Below are positions 1 to 8,234 of a DNA stretch of 64,000 nt, piece by piece. Made by a program: the position numbers and the translations under genes. The DNA is from Streptomyces sp. NRRL S-244. GTDB lineage: Bacteria > Actinomycetota > Actinomycetes > Streptomycetales > Streptomycetaceae. How positions within the stretch are numbered: position 1 is the stretch's first letter; each line of letters starts with the position of its first letter. The notes beneath the pieces were generated by a model. It was not told where the DNA came from and searched no databases. It saw only the letters and a list, made by a program, of their open reading frames with translations. The DNA is taken from contig NZ_JOCX01000005.1 of NCBI RefSeq assembly GCF_000717915.1, positions 62,001-126,000 of the forward strand, read 5' to 3'.

Positions 1-2
1 TC

Positions 3-338
3 GGCCTCACCTCCTACGACGACAAGGGCGCGCAGGACGTGCTGGCCTCGGTGAAGGCGGCGGGCCAGGCGTGCGCGGGCGGCTTCAGCAGCACCTCCCA
101 GGGGGAGACCACCAAGTACGAGAGCGTCCAGCGCGGCACCGGCGCCCCCGTCACCTATGGCGACGACTCCGTCAGCCTCGTCCTCACGGCGGACCTTGAG
201 GACGGCGACAAGGCCACCATCCTCCTCACGGTCCTGCGCACCGGATCCACGGTCGCCACCTTCAGCTCCATCAGTCTCCTGGGGACGGCGGAATCACCGG
301 TGACGCTGGTCGCCGCCCAGTCCAAGAAGCTCGGCTGA
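3..338 (+). CDS. C-terminal end of a probable secreted or lipoprotein sensor-like protein (partial)
   Basis: An open frame enters from the left edge and stops at 338, giving about 111 C-terminal residues. The segment is rich in Ser, Thr and Val with alternating hydrophobic residues, as expected for an extracytoplasmic beta-rich domain. It has one Cys in the visible part. The start and any signal peptide lie outside the window. I do not recognise the family; the composition resembles actinobacterial lipoprotein or PknH-sensor-like domains, but that is only an impression. A strong terminator follows immediately. Confidence 0.6.
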   Translation, partial: GLTSYDDKGAQDVLASVKAAGQACAGGFSSTSQGETTKYESVQRGTGAPVTYGDDSVSLVLTADLEDGDKATILLTVLRTGSTVATFSSISLLGTAESPVTLVAAQSKKLG

Positions 339-360
339 ACCCCGCCCGACCGAACGTCAA

Positions 361-396
361 CCCCGCTCCGGCTCATTCGCCGGGGCGGGGTTTTCG
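361..396 (+). terminator. Rho-independent terminator after the left-edge gene
   Basis: An 11-bp stem with one G-U pair (CCCCGCTCCGG / CCGGGGCGGGG) around an 8-nt loop is followed by TTTTCGTCTT. It separates the left-edge gene from glmS. Confidence 0.85.
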
Positions 397-446
397 TCTT
401 GTTCAGGTACGGGGCAGACGGCCAACTACGGCGTACGCTGCGCCGT

Positions 447-2294
447 ATGTGCGGAATTGTGGGTTACGTGGGAGCGCAGTCGGCGCTCGATGTGGTCATC
501 GCCGGACTCAAGCGGCTGGAGTACCGCGGCTACGACTCGGCGGGCGTCGCCGTGCTCGCGGACGGGGAGCTGGTCGCCGCCAAGAAGGCCGGAAAACTGG
601 TCAATCTGGAGAAGGAGCTGGTCGGGCATCCGCTGCCTGCCGGTTCCACGGGACTCGGGCACACCCGCTGGGCCACCCACGGCGGGCCCACCGACGTCAA
701 CGCGCACCCGCACCTCGACAACGCGGGCCGGGTGGCCGTCGTCCACAACGGCATCATCGAGAACTTCGCCGCGCTCCGCGCCGAACTGGCCGAGCGCGGG
801 CACCGGCTGGAGTCCGAGACGGACACCGAGGTCGTCGCCCACCTGCTGGCCGAGCGGTTCGAGGCCGGCGGGGACCTCGCGGAGGCCATGCGGCAGGTGT
901 GCCGGCGGCTGGAGGGTGCGTTCACGCTGGTCGCGGTGCACGCCGACGCGCCGGACGTGGTGGTCGGGGCCCGCCGGAACTCCCCCCTGGTGGTGGGCGT
1001 TGGGGAGGGGGAGAACTTCCTCGCCTCGGACGTGGCCGCGTTCATCGCCCACACCCGGTCCGCGATCGAGCTGGGGCAGGACCAGGTCGTCGAGCTCCGC
1101 CGCGACGGGGTCACGGTGACCGACTTCGCCGGTGCGCCCGCGTCCGTGCGGGCGTACCACGTGGACTGGGACGCCTCGGCGGCCGAAAAGGGGGGCTATG
1201 ACTACTTCATGCTCAAGGAGATCGCCGAGCAGCCGAAGGCTGTCGCCGACACCCTCCTGGGCAGGATCGACGCGAGCGGCTCGCTGAGCCTGGACGAGGT
1301 GCGCATCCCCGTCTCGGTGCTCAGGGAGGTCGACAAGGTCGTGATCGTGGCGTGCGGTACGGCGTACCACGCGGGCATGATCGCGAAGCTGGCCATCGAG
1401 CACTGGACCCGCATCCCGTGCGAGACGGAGCTGGCGAGCGAGTTCCGCTACCGCGACCCGATCCTGGACCAGCGGACGCTGGTGGTCGCGATCTCGCAGA
1501 GCGGCGAGACCATGGACACCCTGATGGCGCTGCGGCACGCGCGCGAGCAGGGGGCCAAGGTGCTGGCCATCTGCAATACGAACGGGTCGACGATCCCGCG
1601 CGAATCGGATGCGGTGCTGTACACGCACGCCGGTCCGGAAGTGGCCGTCGCCTCGACCAAGGCGTTCCTGACGCAGCTGGTGGCCTGCTATCTGGTCGCG
1701 CTGTACCTCGGGCAGGTGCGGGGTACGAAGTGGGGCGACGAGATCGAGACGGTGATCCGCGAGCTGTCCGACATCGCCGCGGCCGTGGACACCGTCCTGG
1801 AGACCATGGAGCCGGTCCGGGAGCTGGCGCGCTCGCTGGCGGACAAGAACACCGTGCTGTTCCTCGGCCGGCACGTCGGGTACCCGGTGGCGCTGGAGGG
1901 CGCGCTCAAGCTCAAGGAGCTGGCGTACATGCACGCCGAGGGCTTCGCGGCGGGCGAGCTCAAGCACGGGCCGATCGCGCTGATCGAGAAGGACCTGCCG
2001 GTGGTGGTGGTCGTGCCCTCGCCGCGCGGGCGCTCGGTGCTGCACGACAAGATCGTGTCGAACATCCAGGAAATCCGGGCGCGCGGGGCGCGGACCATCG
2101 TGATCGCGGAGGAGGGCGACCACGCGGTCGTCCCGTACGCCGACCACCTGATCCGGATCCCGGCGACGCCGACGCTGCTCCAGCCGCTGGTGGCGACGGT
2201 GCCGCTACAGGTCTTCGCGTGCGAGCTGGCGACGGCGCGGGGGAACGAGGTGGACCAGCCGCGTAACCTCGCAAAGTCCGTGACGGTGGAGTGA
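447..2294 (+). CDS. glmS: Glutamine--fructose-6-phosphate aminotransferase (isomerizing)
   Basis: It makes glucosamine-6-phosphate from fructose-6-phosphate and glutamine, the committed step to UDP-GlcNAc and peptidoglycan. The chosen ATG gives MCGIVGYVG, so Cys2 becomes the N-terminal glutaminase nucleophile; any upstream in-frame start would block it. The product is 615 aa, normal for the family. Residues 1-220 are the class II glutamine amidotransferase domain (HTRWATHG, HNGIIEN). Two SIS isomerase domains follow, with GTAYHAG near 304, VASTKAF, and ELKHGP near 503. It ends NLAKSVTVE, the typical C-terminus. No Shine-Dalgarno is present, and a TACGCT hexamer (434-439) ends 7 nt before the ATG, so the mRNA is probably leaderless. 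acpS follows after 18 nt. Confidence 0.97.
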   Translation: MCGIVGYVGAQSALDVVIAGLKRLEYRGYDSAGVAVLADGELVAAKKAGKLVNLEKELVGHPLPAGSTGLGHTRWATHGGPTDVNAHPHLDNAGRVAVVHNGIIENFAALRAELAERGHRLESETDTEVVAHLLAERFEAGGDLAEAMRQVCRRLEGAFTLVAVHADAPDVVVGARRNSPLVVGVGEGENFLASDVAAFIAHTRSAIELGQDQVVELRRDGVTVTDFAGAPASVRAYHVDWDASAAEKGGYDYFMLKEIAEQPKAVADTLLGRIDASGSLSLDEVRIPVSVLREVDKVVIVACGTAYHAGMIAKLAIEHWTRIPCETELASEFRYRDPILDQRTLVVAISQSGETMDTLMALRHAREQGAKVLAICNTNGSTIPRESDAVLYTHAGPEVAVASTKAFLTQLVACYLVALYLGQVRGTKWGDEIETVIRELSDIAAAVDTVLETMEPVRELARSLADKNTVLFLGRHVGYPVALEGALKLKELAYMHAEGFAAGELKHGPIALIEKDLPVVVVVPSPRGRSVLHDKIVSNIQEIRARGARTIVIAEEGDHAVVPYADHLIRIPATPTLLQPLVATVPLQVFACELATARGNEVDQPRNLAKSVTVE

Positions 2295-2312
2295 GCGAAG
2301 CGAGTTGGCGTT

Positions 2313-2681
2313 GTGATTATCGGAGTGGGGATCGACGTTGCCGAGATCGAGCGGTTCGGTGAGTCGCTGGCCCGGACGCCGCAACTGGCGCAGCGGCTTT
2401 TCGTCGACTCCGAGTTGACGCTGCCGAGCGGCGAGCGGCGCGGGATCGCCTCGCTCGCCGCCCGGTTCGCGGCCAAGGAGGCCCTCGCCAAGGCGCTCGG
2501 CGCGCCCGGCGGCATGCTGTGGACCGACGCCGAGGTGTACGTCGAGGAGACCGGGCAGCCGCGGGTGCGGGTGTCGGGGACGGTCGAGGCCAGGGCGCTG
2601 GCGCTGGGCGTGAAGTCCTGGCACATCTCCCTGAGCCACGACGCGGGCATCGCCTCGGCCGTGGTGATCGCCGAGGGCTGA
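2313..2681 (+). CDS. acpS: Holo-[acyl-carrier-protein] synthase
   Basis: It transfers the 4'-phosphopantetheine arm from CoA to the acyl carrier protein of fatty acid synthase and of some type II polyketide systems. The 122-aa length is normal for AcpS. The family signature [10 protein letters not shown] at the N-terminus carries the Mg-binding Asp8. The second signature, [12 protein letters not shown] near residues 52-63, carries the catalytic Glu. The GTG start lies 18 nt after the glmS stop. nnrD follows closely, so the three are probably cotranscribed. Confidence 0.95.
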   Translation: MIIGVGIDVAEIERFGESLARTPQLAQRLFVDSELTLPSGERRGIASLAARFAAKEALAKALGAPGGMLWTDAEVYVEETGQPRVRVSGTVEARALALGVKSWHISLSHDAGIASAVVIAEG

Positions 2682-2707
2682 GCCTCCTTTTCGGGCAGGC
2701 TGGTGCC

Positions 2708-4138
2708 ATGCGTACTGCTTACAGCGTGGAGACCGTACGGGCCGCCGAGCGCGAGCTGATGGCCCGGCTGCCGGAGGGCGCCCTGATGCAGCGCGCGGCG
2801 GCCGGGCTGGCCGCCGTCTGCGCCGGACTGCTGCGCCGGGTGTACGGGGCGCGCGTCGTGCTGCTCGTCGGGCCCGGGGACAACGGCGGCGACGCGCTGT
2901 ACGCGGGCGCCCGGCTGGCCCGGCGCGGCGCCGGGGTGACGGCGGTCCCGATGGATCCGGAGCGGGTGCACGCGGGCGGGCTGCGGGCGCTGCTGGCCGC
3001 CGGGGGCCGCCTCGCGCAGGCCGTTCCCGGCCGGGCGGACCTCGTACTGGACGGGCTCGTCGGCATCGGCGGCCGCGGCGGGCTGCGGCCGGCCGCCGCC
3101 GCGCTGGTGGAGCGGATCCCGGCCGGTGCCCCCGTCGTCGCGGTGGACCTGCCGAGCGGGGTCGACGCGGACACCGGCGAGGTGGCCGGAGCGGCCGTCC
3201 ACGCCGACGTCACGGTGACCTTCGGGGCGTACAAGCCGGGGCTGCTCATCGACCCGGGGGCTTCGCGCACGGGCGCGCTGCGCCTGGTGGACATCGGGCT
3301 GTCGCTGCCGGACCCGGACGCGGAGGCCCTGCAGCACGCCGATGTGGCGGCGCTGCTGCCGGCTCCGACGGCGTCGAGCGACAAGTACCGGCGGGGCGTG
3401 GTCGGCATCGTCGCCGGGTCGGTGCAGTACCCGGGCGCGGCGGTGCTCGCCGTCGCGGGGGCGCTGCGCGGCGGCGCGGGCGCCGTGCGGTACGTCGGCC
3501 CGGCGGCGGACGCGGTGCTGGCGCGGTACCCCGAGACGCTGATCGGGCGGGGCCGGGTGCAGGCGTGGGTGGTCGGCCCGGGGCTGGGCGAGGGCCGGGC
3601 GGCGGAGGTCGCCGGGGCACTGGCCGACCCGGTGCCGGTGCTGGTGGACGCGGACGGGCTGCGCGGGCTGGACCCGGCGGTGCTGCGGGCCCGGCCGGCC
3701 GAGACCCTGCTGACCCCGCACGCGGGGGAGGCGGCGGCGCTGCTCGGGGTGGACCGCGAGGCGGTGGAGTCGGGCCGGCTGTCGTCCGTACGCTCCCTGG
3801 CGGCGCGGTACGGGGCCACGGCCCTGCTGAAGGGATCGACGACGCTGGTGGCGCGCGCCGGAGGCGGCCCGGTCCGGGTCAACCCGACGGGAACCCCGTG
3901 GCTGGCGACCGCGGGCAGCGGCGACGTCCTGTCGGGCCTGGCGGGATCGCTGCTGGCCGCGGGGCTGGCGGCGCCGGACGCCGCGTCGGTGGCGGCGTAC
4001 GTGCACGGCCTGGCGGGGCGCCGGGCCGCCTCCGGAGCCCCGCTCCTCGCCCAGCAGATCGCGGAGTCCCTCCCGGACGCCTGGCGCGACATCCGCAGCC
4101 AAGCCGAGCCTGACACGGCCTGGGCGGACCACCCCTGA
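2708..4138 (+). CDS. nnrD: Bifunctional NAD(P)HX epimerase / ADP-dependent NAD(P)HX dehydratase
   Basis: It repairs hydrated NADH and NADPH. The N-terminal YjeF_N half epimerises R- and S-NAD(P)HX and the C-terminal ribokinase-like half dehydrates the S form with ADP. The product is 476 aa. The N-domain has GPGDNGGDALYAGARL near residues 57-72 and the C-domain has TAGSGDVLSGLAGSLLAAG near 400. An earlier in-frame ATG at 2519 lies inside acpS, so the ATG at 2708 was chosen. The order acpS-nnrD-alr is typical of Streptomyces. The stop codon lies inside a terminator-like hairpin. Confidence 0.93.
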   Translation: MRTAYSVETVRAAERELMARLPEGALMQRAAAGLAAVCAGLLRRVYGARVVLLVGPGDNGGDALYAGARLARRGAGVTAVPMDPERVHAGGLRALLAAGGRLAQAVPGRADLVLDGLVGIGGRGGLRPAAAALVERIPAGAPVVAVDLPSGVDADTGEVAGAAVHADVTVTFGAYKPGLLIDPGASRTGALRLVDIGLSLPDPDAEALQHADVAALLPAPTASSDKYRRGVVGIVAGSVQYPGAAVLAVAGALRGGAGAVRYVGPAADAVLARYPETLIGRGRVQAWVVGPGLGEGRAAEVAGALADPVPVLVDADGLRGLDPAVLRARPAETLLTPHAGEAAALLGVDREAVESGRLSSVRSLAARYGATALLKGSTTLVARAGGGPVRVNPTGTPWLATAGSGDVLSGLAGSLLAAGLAAPDAASVAAYVHGLAGRRAASGAPLLAQQIAESLPDAWRDIRSQAEPDTAWADHP

Positions 4139-4152
4139 TGTGTCATCAGGGG
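4132..4152 (+). terminator. Hairpin overlapping the nnrD stop codon
   Basis: Perfect 9-bp arms CCCCTGATG / CATCAGGGG with a 3-nt loop include the nnrD stop and are followed by TGAAAAT. It may partly terminate transcription before alr. The absence of a long T-run leaves its strength uncertain. Confidence 0.5.
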
Positions 4153-4227
4153 TGAAAATCGTCCAATATGTCGCCGTGTGAACGGCGGTCGCACAGGCCA
4201 CGGCCTCGCTCTGAGAGACTGGGGGCG

Positions 4228-5364
4228 ATGAACGAGACACCGACGCGCGTGTACGCCGAGATCGATCTTGACGCCGTACGGGCGAACGTACGCGCCCTGC
4301 GCGCGCGGGCACCCCGGGCCGAGCTGATGGCCGTCGTCAAGGCGGACGCCTATGGCCACGGCGCGATCCCCTGCGCCCGCGCGGCCCAGGAGGCCGGTGC
4401 CACCTGGCTCGGAACCGCCACCCCCGAGGAGGCGCTCGCCCTGCGCGCCGCCGGGATCGCCGGACCGGTCCTGTGCTGGCTGTGGACCCCCGGCGGGCCC
4501 TGGCAGGCGGCCGTCGAGGCCGACGTGGACATCTCCGTCAGCGGGATGTGGGCCCTCGACGAGGTGCGCAAGGCCGCCCTCGCCGCCGGCCGCACGGCCA
4601 GGATCCAGCTCAAGGCCGACACCGGCCTGGGCCGCAACGGCTGCCAGCCCGCCGACTGGGCCGAGCTGGTCGGCGCGGCCGTCGCCGCCCAGGCCGAGGG
4701 CACCGTCAAGATCACCGGTCTCTGGTCGCACTTCGCCTGCGCCGACGAGCCCGGCCACCCCTCCATCGCGCTCCAGCTGGCCTCCTTCCGCGACATGCTG
4801 GCGTACGCGGAGAAGGAGGGCGTGGAGCCCGAGGTCCGGCACATCGCCAACTCGCCCGCGACCCTGACCCTGCCCGAGAGCCACTTCGACCTCGTCCGCT
4901 GCGGCCTCGCCGTCTACGGGGTCTCCCCGGCCCCCGAGCTCGGCACCGCCGAGGAGCTGGGCCTGCGGCCCGCCATGACCCTCAAGGCCTCCGTGGCGCT
5001 GGTCAAGACCGTGCCCGCAGGCCACGGGGTGAGCTACGGGCACCACTACGTCACCGAGGCCGAGACGAACCTCGCGCTGATCCCCGCCGGGTACGCCGAC
5101 GGCATCCCCCGGCACGCCTCCGGCAGCGGGCCCGTCTTCGTCGGCGGCAAGGTCCGGCGCGTCGCCGGCCGCGTCGCCATGGACCAGTTCGTCGTCGACC
5201 TGGGCGGTGACCTGGTGCGCGCCGGGGACGAGGCCGTCCTCTTCGGCAGCGGCGAGCGCGGCGAGCCCACCGCCGAGGACTGGGCTCAAGCGGCACACAC
5301 GATCGCCTATGAGATCGTCACCCGTATCGGGGTGCGCGTTCCTCGGGTCTACCTGGGCGGCTGA
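4228..5364 (+). CDS. alr: Alanine racemase
   Basis: This PLP enzyme interconverts L- and D-alanine and supplies D-Ala for peptidoglycan stems. The product is 378 aa, the normal size. The PLP lysine is Lys38 in VVKADAYGHG, and the second catalytic base is the Tyr of GVSYG near 270. The C-terminal beta-domain begins around residue 245. An in-frame ATG 60 nt upstream would add a non-conserved Arg-rich tail; the ATG at 4228 is preceded by GGGGGCG and starts just before the conserved YAEIDLDAVRAN block. The hydrolase follows after 18 nt. Confidence 0.95.
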   Translation: MNETPTRVYAEIDLDAVRANVRALRARAPRAELMAVVKADAYGHGAIPCARAAQEAGATWLGTATPEEALALRAAGIAGPVLCWLWTPGGPWQAAVEADVDISVSGMWALDEVRKAALAAGRTARIQLKADTGLGRNGCQPADWAELVGAAVAAQAEGTVKITGLWSHFACADEPGHPSIALQLASFRDMLAYAEKEGVEPEVRHIANSPATLTLPESHFDLVRCGLAVYGVSPAPELGTAEELGLRPAMTLKASVALVKTVPAGHGVSYGHHYVTEAETNLALIPAGYADGIPRHASGSGPVFVGGKVRRVAGRVAMDQFVVDLGGDLVRAGDEAVLFGSGERGEPTAEDWAQAAHTIAYEIVTRIGVRVPRVYLGG

Positions 5365-5382
5365 GGGCTGAGTGAGGACGGC

Positions 5383-6582
5383 GTGAGCGAGAACTGGCGC
5401 AAGGCAGGGTGGGCCGGCGCCGCGATCGGCGTGATAGCCGCAGGCGCGGCGGCCGGGGTCGCGGTCGAACGGATCACGGTCGGGCGCGGCATGCGCCGCA
5501 AGGCGCGCCTCGCGCTCGACGCCACCGGCGACTACGGCTCCCTGCGCGGGACGCCGGGAGCCTGCTACGCCGAGGACGGCACCGAGCTCTACTACGAGGT
5601 CGACGAGCCGCCCGAGGGCCCCAAGAAGCGGGCCCGGCTGCGCCGCAAGGACCCGGCCGCGCCGACCGTCGTGTTCTGCCACGGCTACTGCCTCGCCCAG
5701 GACTCCTGGCACTTCCAGCGCTCCGCCCTGCGCGGACTGGTCCGCTCCGTGTACTGGGACCAGCGCAGCCACGGCCGCAGCGCGCGCGGCTTCGCCCAGG
5801 CAGACGGCGAGCGCGTGACCATCGACCAGCTCGGCCGCGACCTGAAGACCGTCATCGACGCCGCCGCCCCCGAGGGCCCGCTGATCCTGGTGGGCCACTC
5901 GATGGGCGGCATGACGATCATGGCGCTGGCCGAGCAGTTCCCCGAGCTGATCCGCGACCGGGTGATCGGCGTGGCCCTGGTCGGCACGTCCAGCGGCCAC
6001 CTCGACCAGGTCACGTACGGGCTGCCCTCGGTCGGCATGGGCGCCGTACGGCGCATCCTGCCGCCCGTGCTCAAGGCGCTCGGCTCGCAGGTGGAGCTCG
6101 TCGAGAAGGGCCGCCGGGCCACCGCCGACCTGTTCGCCGGCATGATCAAGATGTATTCGTTCGGCGCCCCCCGCGAGGTGGACCCGGGCGTCGCGCGCTT
6201 CGCCGAGCGGCTCATCGAGGCCACCCCGATCGACGTGGTCGCCGAGTTCTACCCGGCCTTCCAGATCCACGACAAGAGCGCCGCCCTCCAGCGGTTCGCC
6301 GACATCCCCGTCACCGTCATCGCCGGCGACCGCGACATGGTCACCCCCGCCGCGCACAGCCAGGCCATCAAGGACGCGCTGCCGGCCGCGGAGCTCGTGG
6401 TCCTGGAGTCCGCCGGGCACCTGATGATGCTGGAGTACCCCGACACGGTGACGGGGCTGCTGACCGACCTGCTGGCGCGCACCGGTGCGGTGCCCGCAGC
6501 GACTAACGTTGGCGGGCATGGAAGAAGTACCGCTGGAAGCGCCACGAGCACCGCACCGTCAGGCACCGCGGCAGGGAACTGA
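5383..6582 (+). CDS. Alpha/beta-fold hydrolase with N-terminal hydrophobic segment
   Basis: The product is 399 aa. An N-terminal hydrophobic stretch (about residues 8-28) could be a signal anchor. A classical alpha/beta-hydrolase core follows: an HGYCLAQDSW oxyanion-hole region, nucleophile Ser173 in GHSMGG, an acid in GDRDMVTP near 318, and a catalytic His near 346 in SAGHLMML. The substrate is unknown. Its place between alr and tsaE is conserved in Streptomyces as far as I recall, without a known functional link. Its last 65 nt overlap the start of tsaE in another frame. Ser/Thr/Ala-rich C-terminal residues suggest a flexible tail. Confidence 0.8.
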   Translation: MSENWRKAGWAGAAIGVIAAGAAAGVAVERITVGRGMRRKARLALDATGDYGSLRGTPGACYAEDGTELYYEVDEPPEGPKKRARLRRKDPAAPTVVFCHGYCLAQDSWHFQRSALRGLVRSVYWDQRSHGRSARGFAQADGERVTIDQLGRDLKTVIDAAAPEGPLILVGHSMGGMTIMALAEQFPELIRDRVIGVALVGTSSGHLDQVTYGLPSVGMGAVRRILPPVLKALGSQVELVEKGRRATADLFAGMIKMYSFGAPREVDPGVARFAERLIEATPIDVVAEFYPAFQIHDKSAALQRFADIPVTVIAGDRDMVTPAAHSQAIKDALPAAELVVLESAGHLMMLEYPDTVTGLLTDLLARTGAVPAATNVGGHGRSTAGSATSTAPSGTAAGN

Positions 6583-7078
6583 GACGGCCGACGCCGAGGC
6601 GCACATCACCGTCGACTCGCCCGAGGCCATGCAGGAGCTGGGCCGCACCCTAGCCCGCCTGCTCCGCCCCGGCGACCTCGTCCTGCTGACCGGGGAGCTC
6701 GGCGCGGGCAAGACCACGCTGACCCGGGGCCTGGGCGAGGGGCTGGGCGTACGGGGCGCCGTGACCTCGCCGACCTTCGTGATCGCCCGGGTCCACCCCT
6801 CGCTGAGCGGCGGGCCGGCGCTGGTCCACGTGGACGCGTACCGGCTGGGCGGCGGGCTGGACGAGATGGAGGACCTGGACCTCGACGTCTCGCTGCCCGA
6901 GTCCGTGGTCGTCGTGGAGTGGGGCGACGGCAAGGTCGAGGAGCTCTCCGACGACCGGCTGCACGTGGTGATCGCGCGGGCGGTCGGCCACGAGGAGGTC
7001 CTCGACGACGTACGGGAGGTCTCGGTGCGCGGGATCGGTGCGCGCTGGTCCGCGCCGGGCGCGCTGGCGGCGCTGTAG
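6518..7078 (+). CDS. tsaE: tRNA threonylcarbamoyladenosine biosynthesis ATPase TsaE
   Basis: This P-loop ATPase activates the TsaB-TsaD complex that makes t6A37 on ANN-decoding tRNAs. The product is 186 aa with Walker A GELGAGKTT near residue 60, a TSPTFVI segment, HVDAYRL, and VVVVEWGDG near the C-terminal core. The first 35 residues (Pro/Ala/Thr-rich) are an extension beyond the bacterial norm. The ATG lies inside the hydrolase 3' end. A TAACGT hexamer (6504-6509) ends 8 nt before it with no Shine-Dalgarno, so an internal promoter and leaderless start are plausible. Confidence 0.92.
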   Translation: MEEVPLEAPRAPHRQAPRQGTETADAEAHITVDSPEAMQELGRTLARLLRPGDLVLLTGELGAGKTTLTRGLGEGLGVRGAVTSPTFVIARVHPSLSGGPALVHVDAYRLGGGLDEMEDLDLDVSLPESVVVVEWGDGKVEELSDDRLHVVIARAVGHEEVLDDVREVSVRGIGARWSAPGALAAL

Positions 7079-7193
7079 CCGACTGCCTGGCAGCCCGCTC
7101 CCGTGGCGCAGGACGCGCCGCCCTGGAGGCGCCGTCCCGGAAAACGTACCGACAACTCGTCGGCAAGATATTGCGCCGATGGAGTCCGACGTG

Positions 7194-7229
7194 GTGACAT
7201 GGTACAGAGGGCTGGTTAGGTTTACCTAA
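7194..7229 (+). promoter_or_regulatory. Promoter with an overlapping iron-box-like palindrome
   Basis: GTGACA (7194-7199), a 17-nt spacer and TAGGTT (7217-7222) make a good sigma-HrdB-type promoter. The -10 lies inside TTAGGTTTACCTAA (7216-7229), whose outer half-sites TTAGGT/ACCTAA equal the ends of the 19-bp DmdR/IdeR iron box, but the arms are 5 nt closer together than in the consensus. A strong GGAGG lies downstream before the next ATG. Promoter confidence is good; regulation by an iron repressor is inference. Confidence 0.55.
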
Positions 7230-7258
7230 GTACGGGCCGGCCCAAGCCAGGAGGAGCC

Positions 7259-7441
7259 ATGTCCGCAGCAGGAGTGCAGCGCGACCCCCGCCCGTCCGTC
7301 GTGTCCATGGGGGCACTGCTCGCCGCGGGCGCGGCAGCCACCGCCGTCTCGACGCCTCCCGTGCGGGAGGTCCCGGACGCGCCCGGGGCCGGCCCGGTGG
7401 ACGTACGCGAACAGGCCGCCCCGGAGTCCGAGGCGGCCTGA
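7259..7441 (+). CDS. Small hypothetical protein (60 aa)
   Basis: It has an excellent Shine-Dalgarno (AGGAGGAG) 5 nt before the ATG and its own promoter. The peptide has a short charged N-terminus, one hydrophobic stretch (residues 15-33: SVVSMGALLAAGAAATAVS) and an acidic Pro/Glu-rich tail. This could be a single membrane span or an uncleaved signal. It stands alone between tsaE and a convergent gene. I do not recognise a family. The iron-box-like palindrome over its promoter is the best functional hint. Confidence 0.6.
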   Translation: MSAAGVQRDPRPSVVSMGALLAAGAAATAVSTPPVREVPDAPGAGPVDVREQAAPESEAA

Positions 7442-7514
7442 GAAGCCCGCGACCTGCCCGGCGCCGTAGTCCGTACGGGTGAATCCGCGGCGGCGGTCGG
7501 CGGTCAGGGAAGGG

Positions 7515-8072
7515 TCAGGGAAGGACGACGACCTTCGAGTTGATCGTCGCGAAGGCCCACATGGCATCGCCGTCGGCCCGCGCCATCCGGATGCCGCCGG
7601 TCTTCTTGCTCTGGTCGGGCTCCGGCATCTCGCCGTCCACCCGGGAGCTGAACCCGACCACGACCCCGTCCGCCGTGGCGAACCGTACGACGTGCTCGAT
7701 CGGCACCCCGTCCGAGCCGGTGACCGCGCCCGAGCGCGAGTTCACCAGGTACGTGCCCGGCTTCGGGTGCGCCGTGCTGGGCTTGACCGCGAACGACTTC
7801 GGCTCCTGGCCGCCCTCGCTGACCAGCCACACCCGCTTCTGGCTCACCGAGTACACGACGCGCGAGCCGGTGCCCGATTCGGCCGGCACGGCCACCGGCT
7901 TCGCCGGCTCGGCCGCGTGCGCGGACGGTACGGGGGAAGGGGCCGCGGGCGGCGCCGCCGCCTTCGGGGGATGCGCGGGCGCGGTCGCGGAGGCCTGGTA
8001 ACCGAGGAAGCCGACGGCGGCGATCGCCACCACGGTGAGCCCGGCCACGATTCCCGAGCTGCTGCGTGCCAC
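7515..8072 (-). CDS. Membrane-anchored L,D-transpeptidase-like protein, catalytically degenerate
   Basis: The product is 185 aa: an N-terminal membrane segment (about residues 5-25), an Ala/Pro-rich linker to about residue 65, then a compact domain. That domain resembles the YkuD-type L,D-transpeptidase fold: QKRVWLVSEGG, GTYLVNSR, HVVRFATADGVVVGF, and GGIRMARADGDAMWAF near the end. In active enzymes the last motif contains a catalytic Cys (GCIR-like) and a preceding GFH His. Here they read GGIR and GFS, so it should be inactive. The GTG start at 8072 has GGAG upstream; the frame stays open further but antisense to tsaB. It may bind wall peptide. Family assignment is by motif only. Confidence 0.6.
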   Translation of the reverse strand: MARSSSGIVAGLTVVAIAAVGFLGYQASATAPAHPPKAAAPPAAPSPVPSAHAAEPAKPVAVPAESGTGSRVVYSVSQKRVWLVSEGGQEPKSFAVKPSTAHPKPGTYLVNSRSGAVTGSDGVPIEHVVRFATADGVVVGFSSRVDGEMPEPDQSKKTGGIRMARADGDAMWAFATINSKVVVLP

Positions 8073-8234
8073 CTTGCTCCACCTCTCCCGTGCTTCCCCT
8101 GCGGCGGAGCGCCTGCCGGGCAGCGCCTGCGTGCCCCGGCCCGGACTCGGCCGATACCTGGGTCGAAGGTAGCAGCCGGGGTGCCCCGCGACCGGCCGCG
8201 AGGGCCCGGCCCCCCGGAGTCGTAGGCTGTTCGC

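Noticed and set aside
2719-6519. 1266-codon antisense open frame over nnrD, alr and the hydrolase
   Set aside because: The translation has no domain motifs and mirrors the codon bias of the real sense genes.
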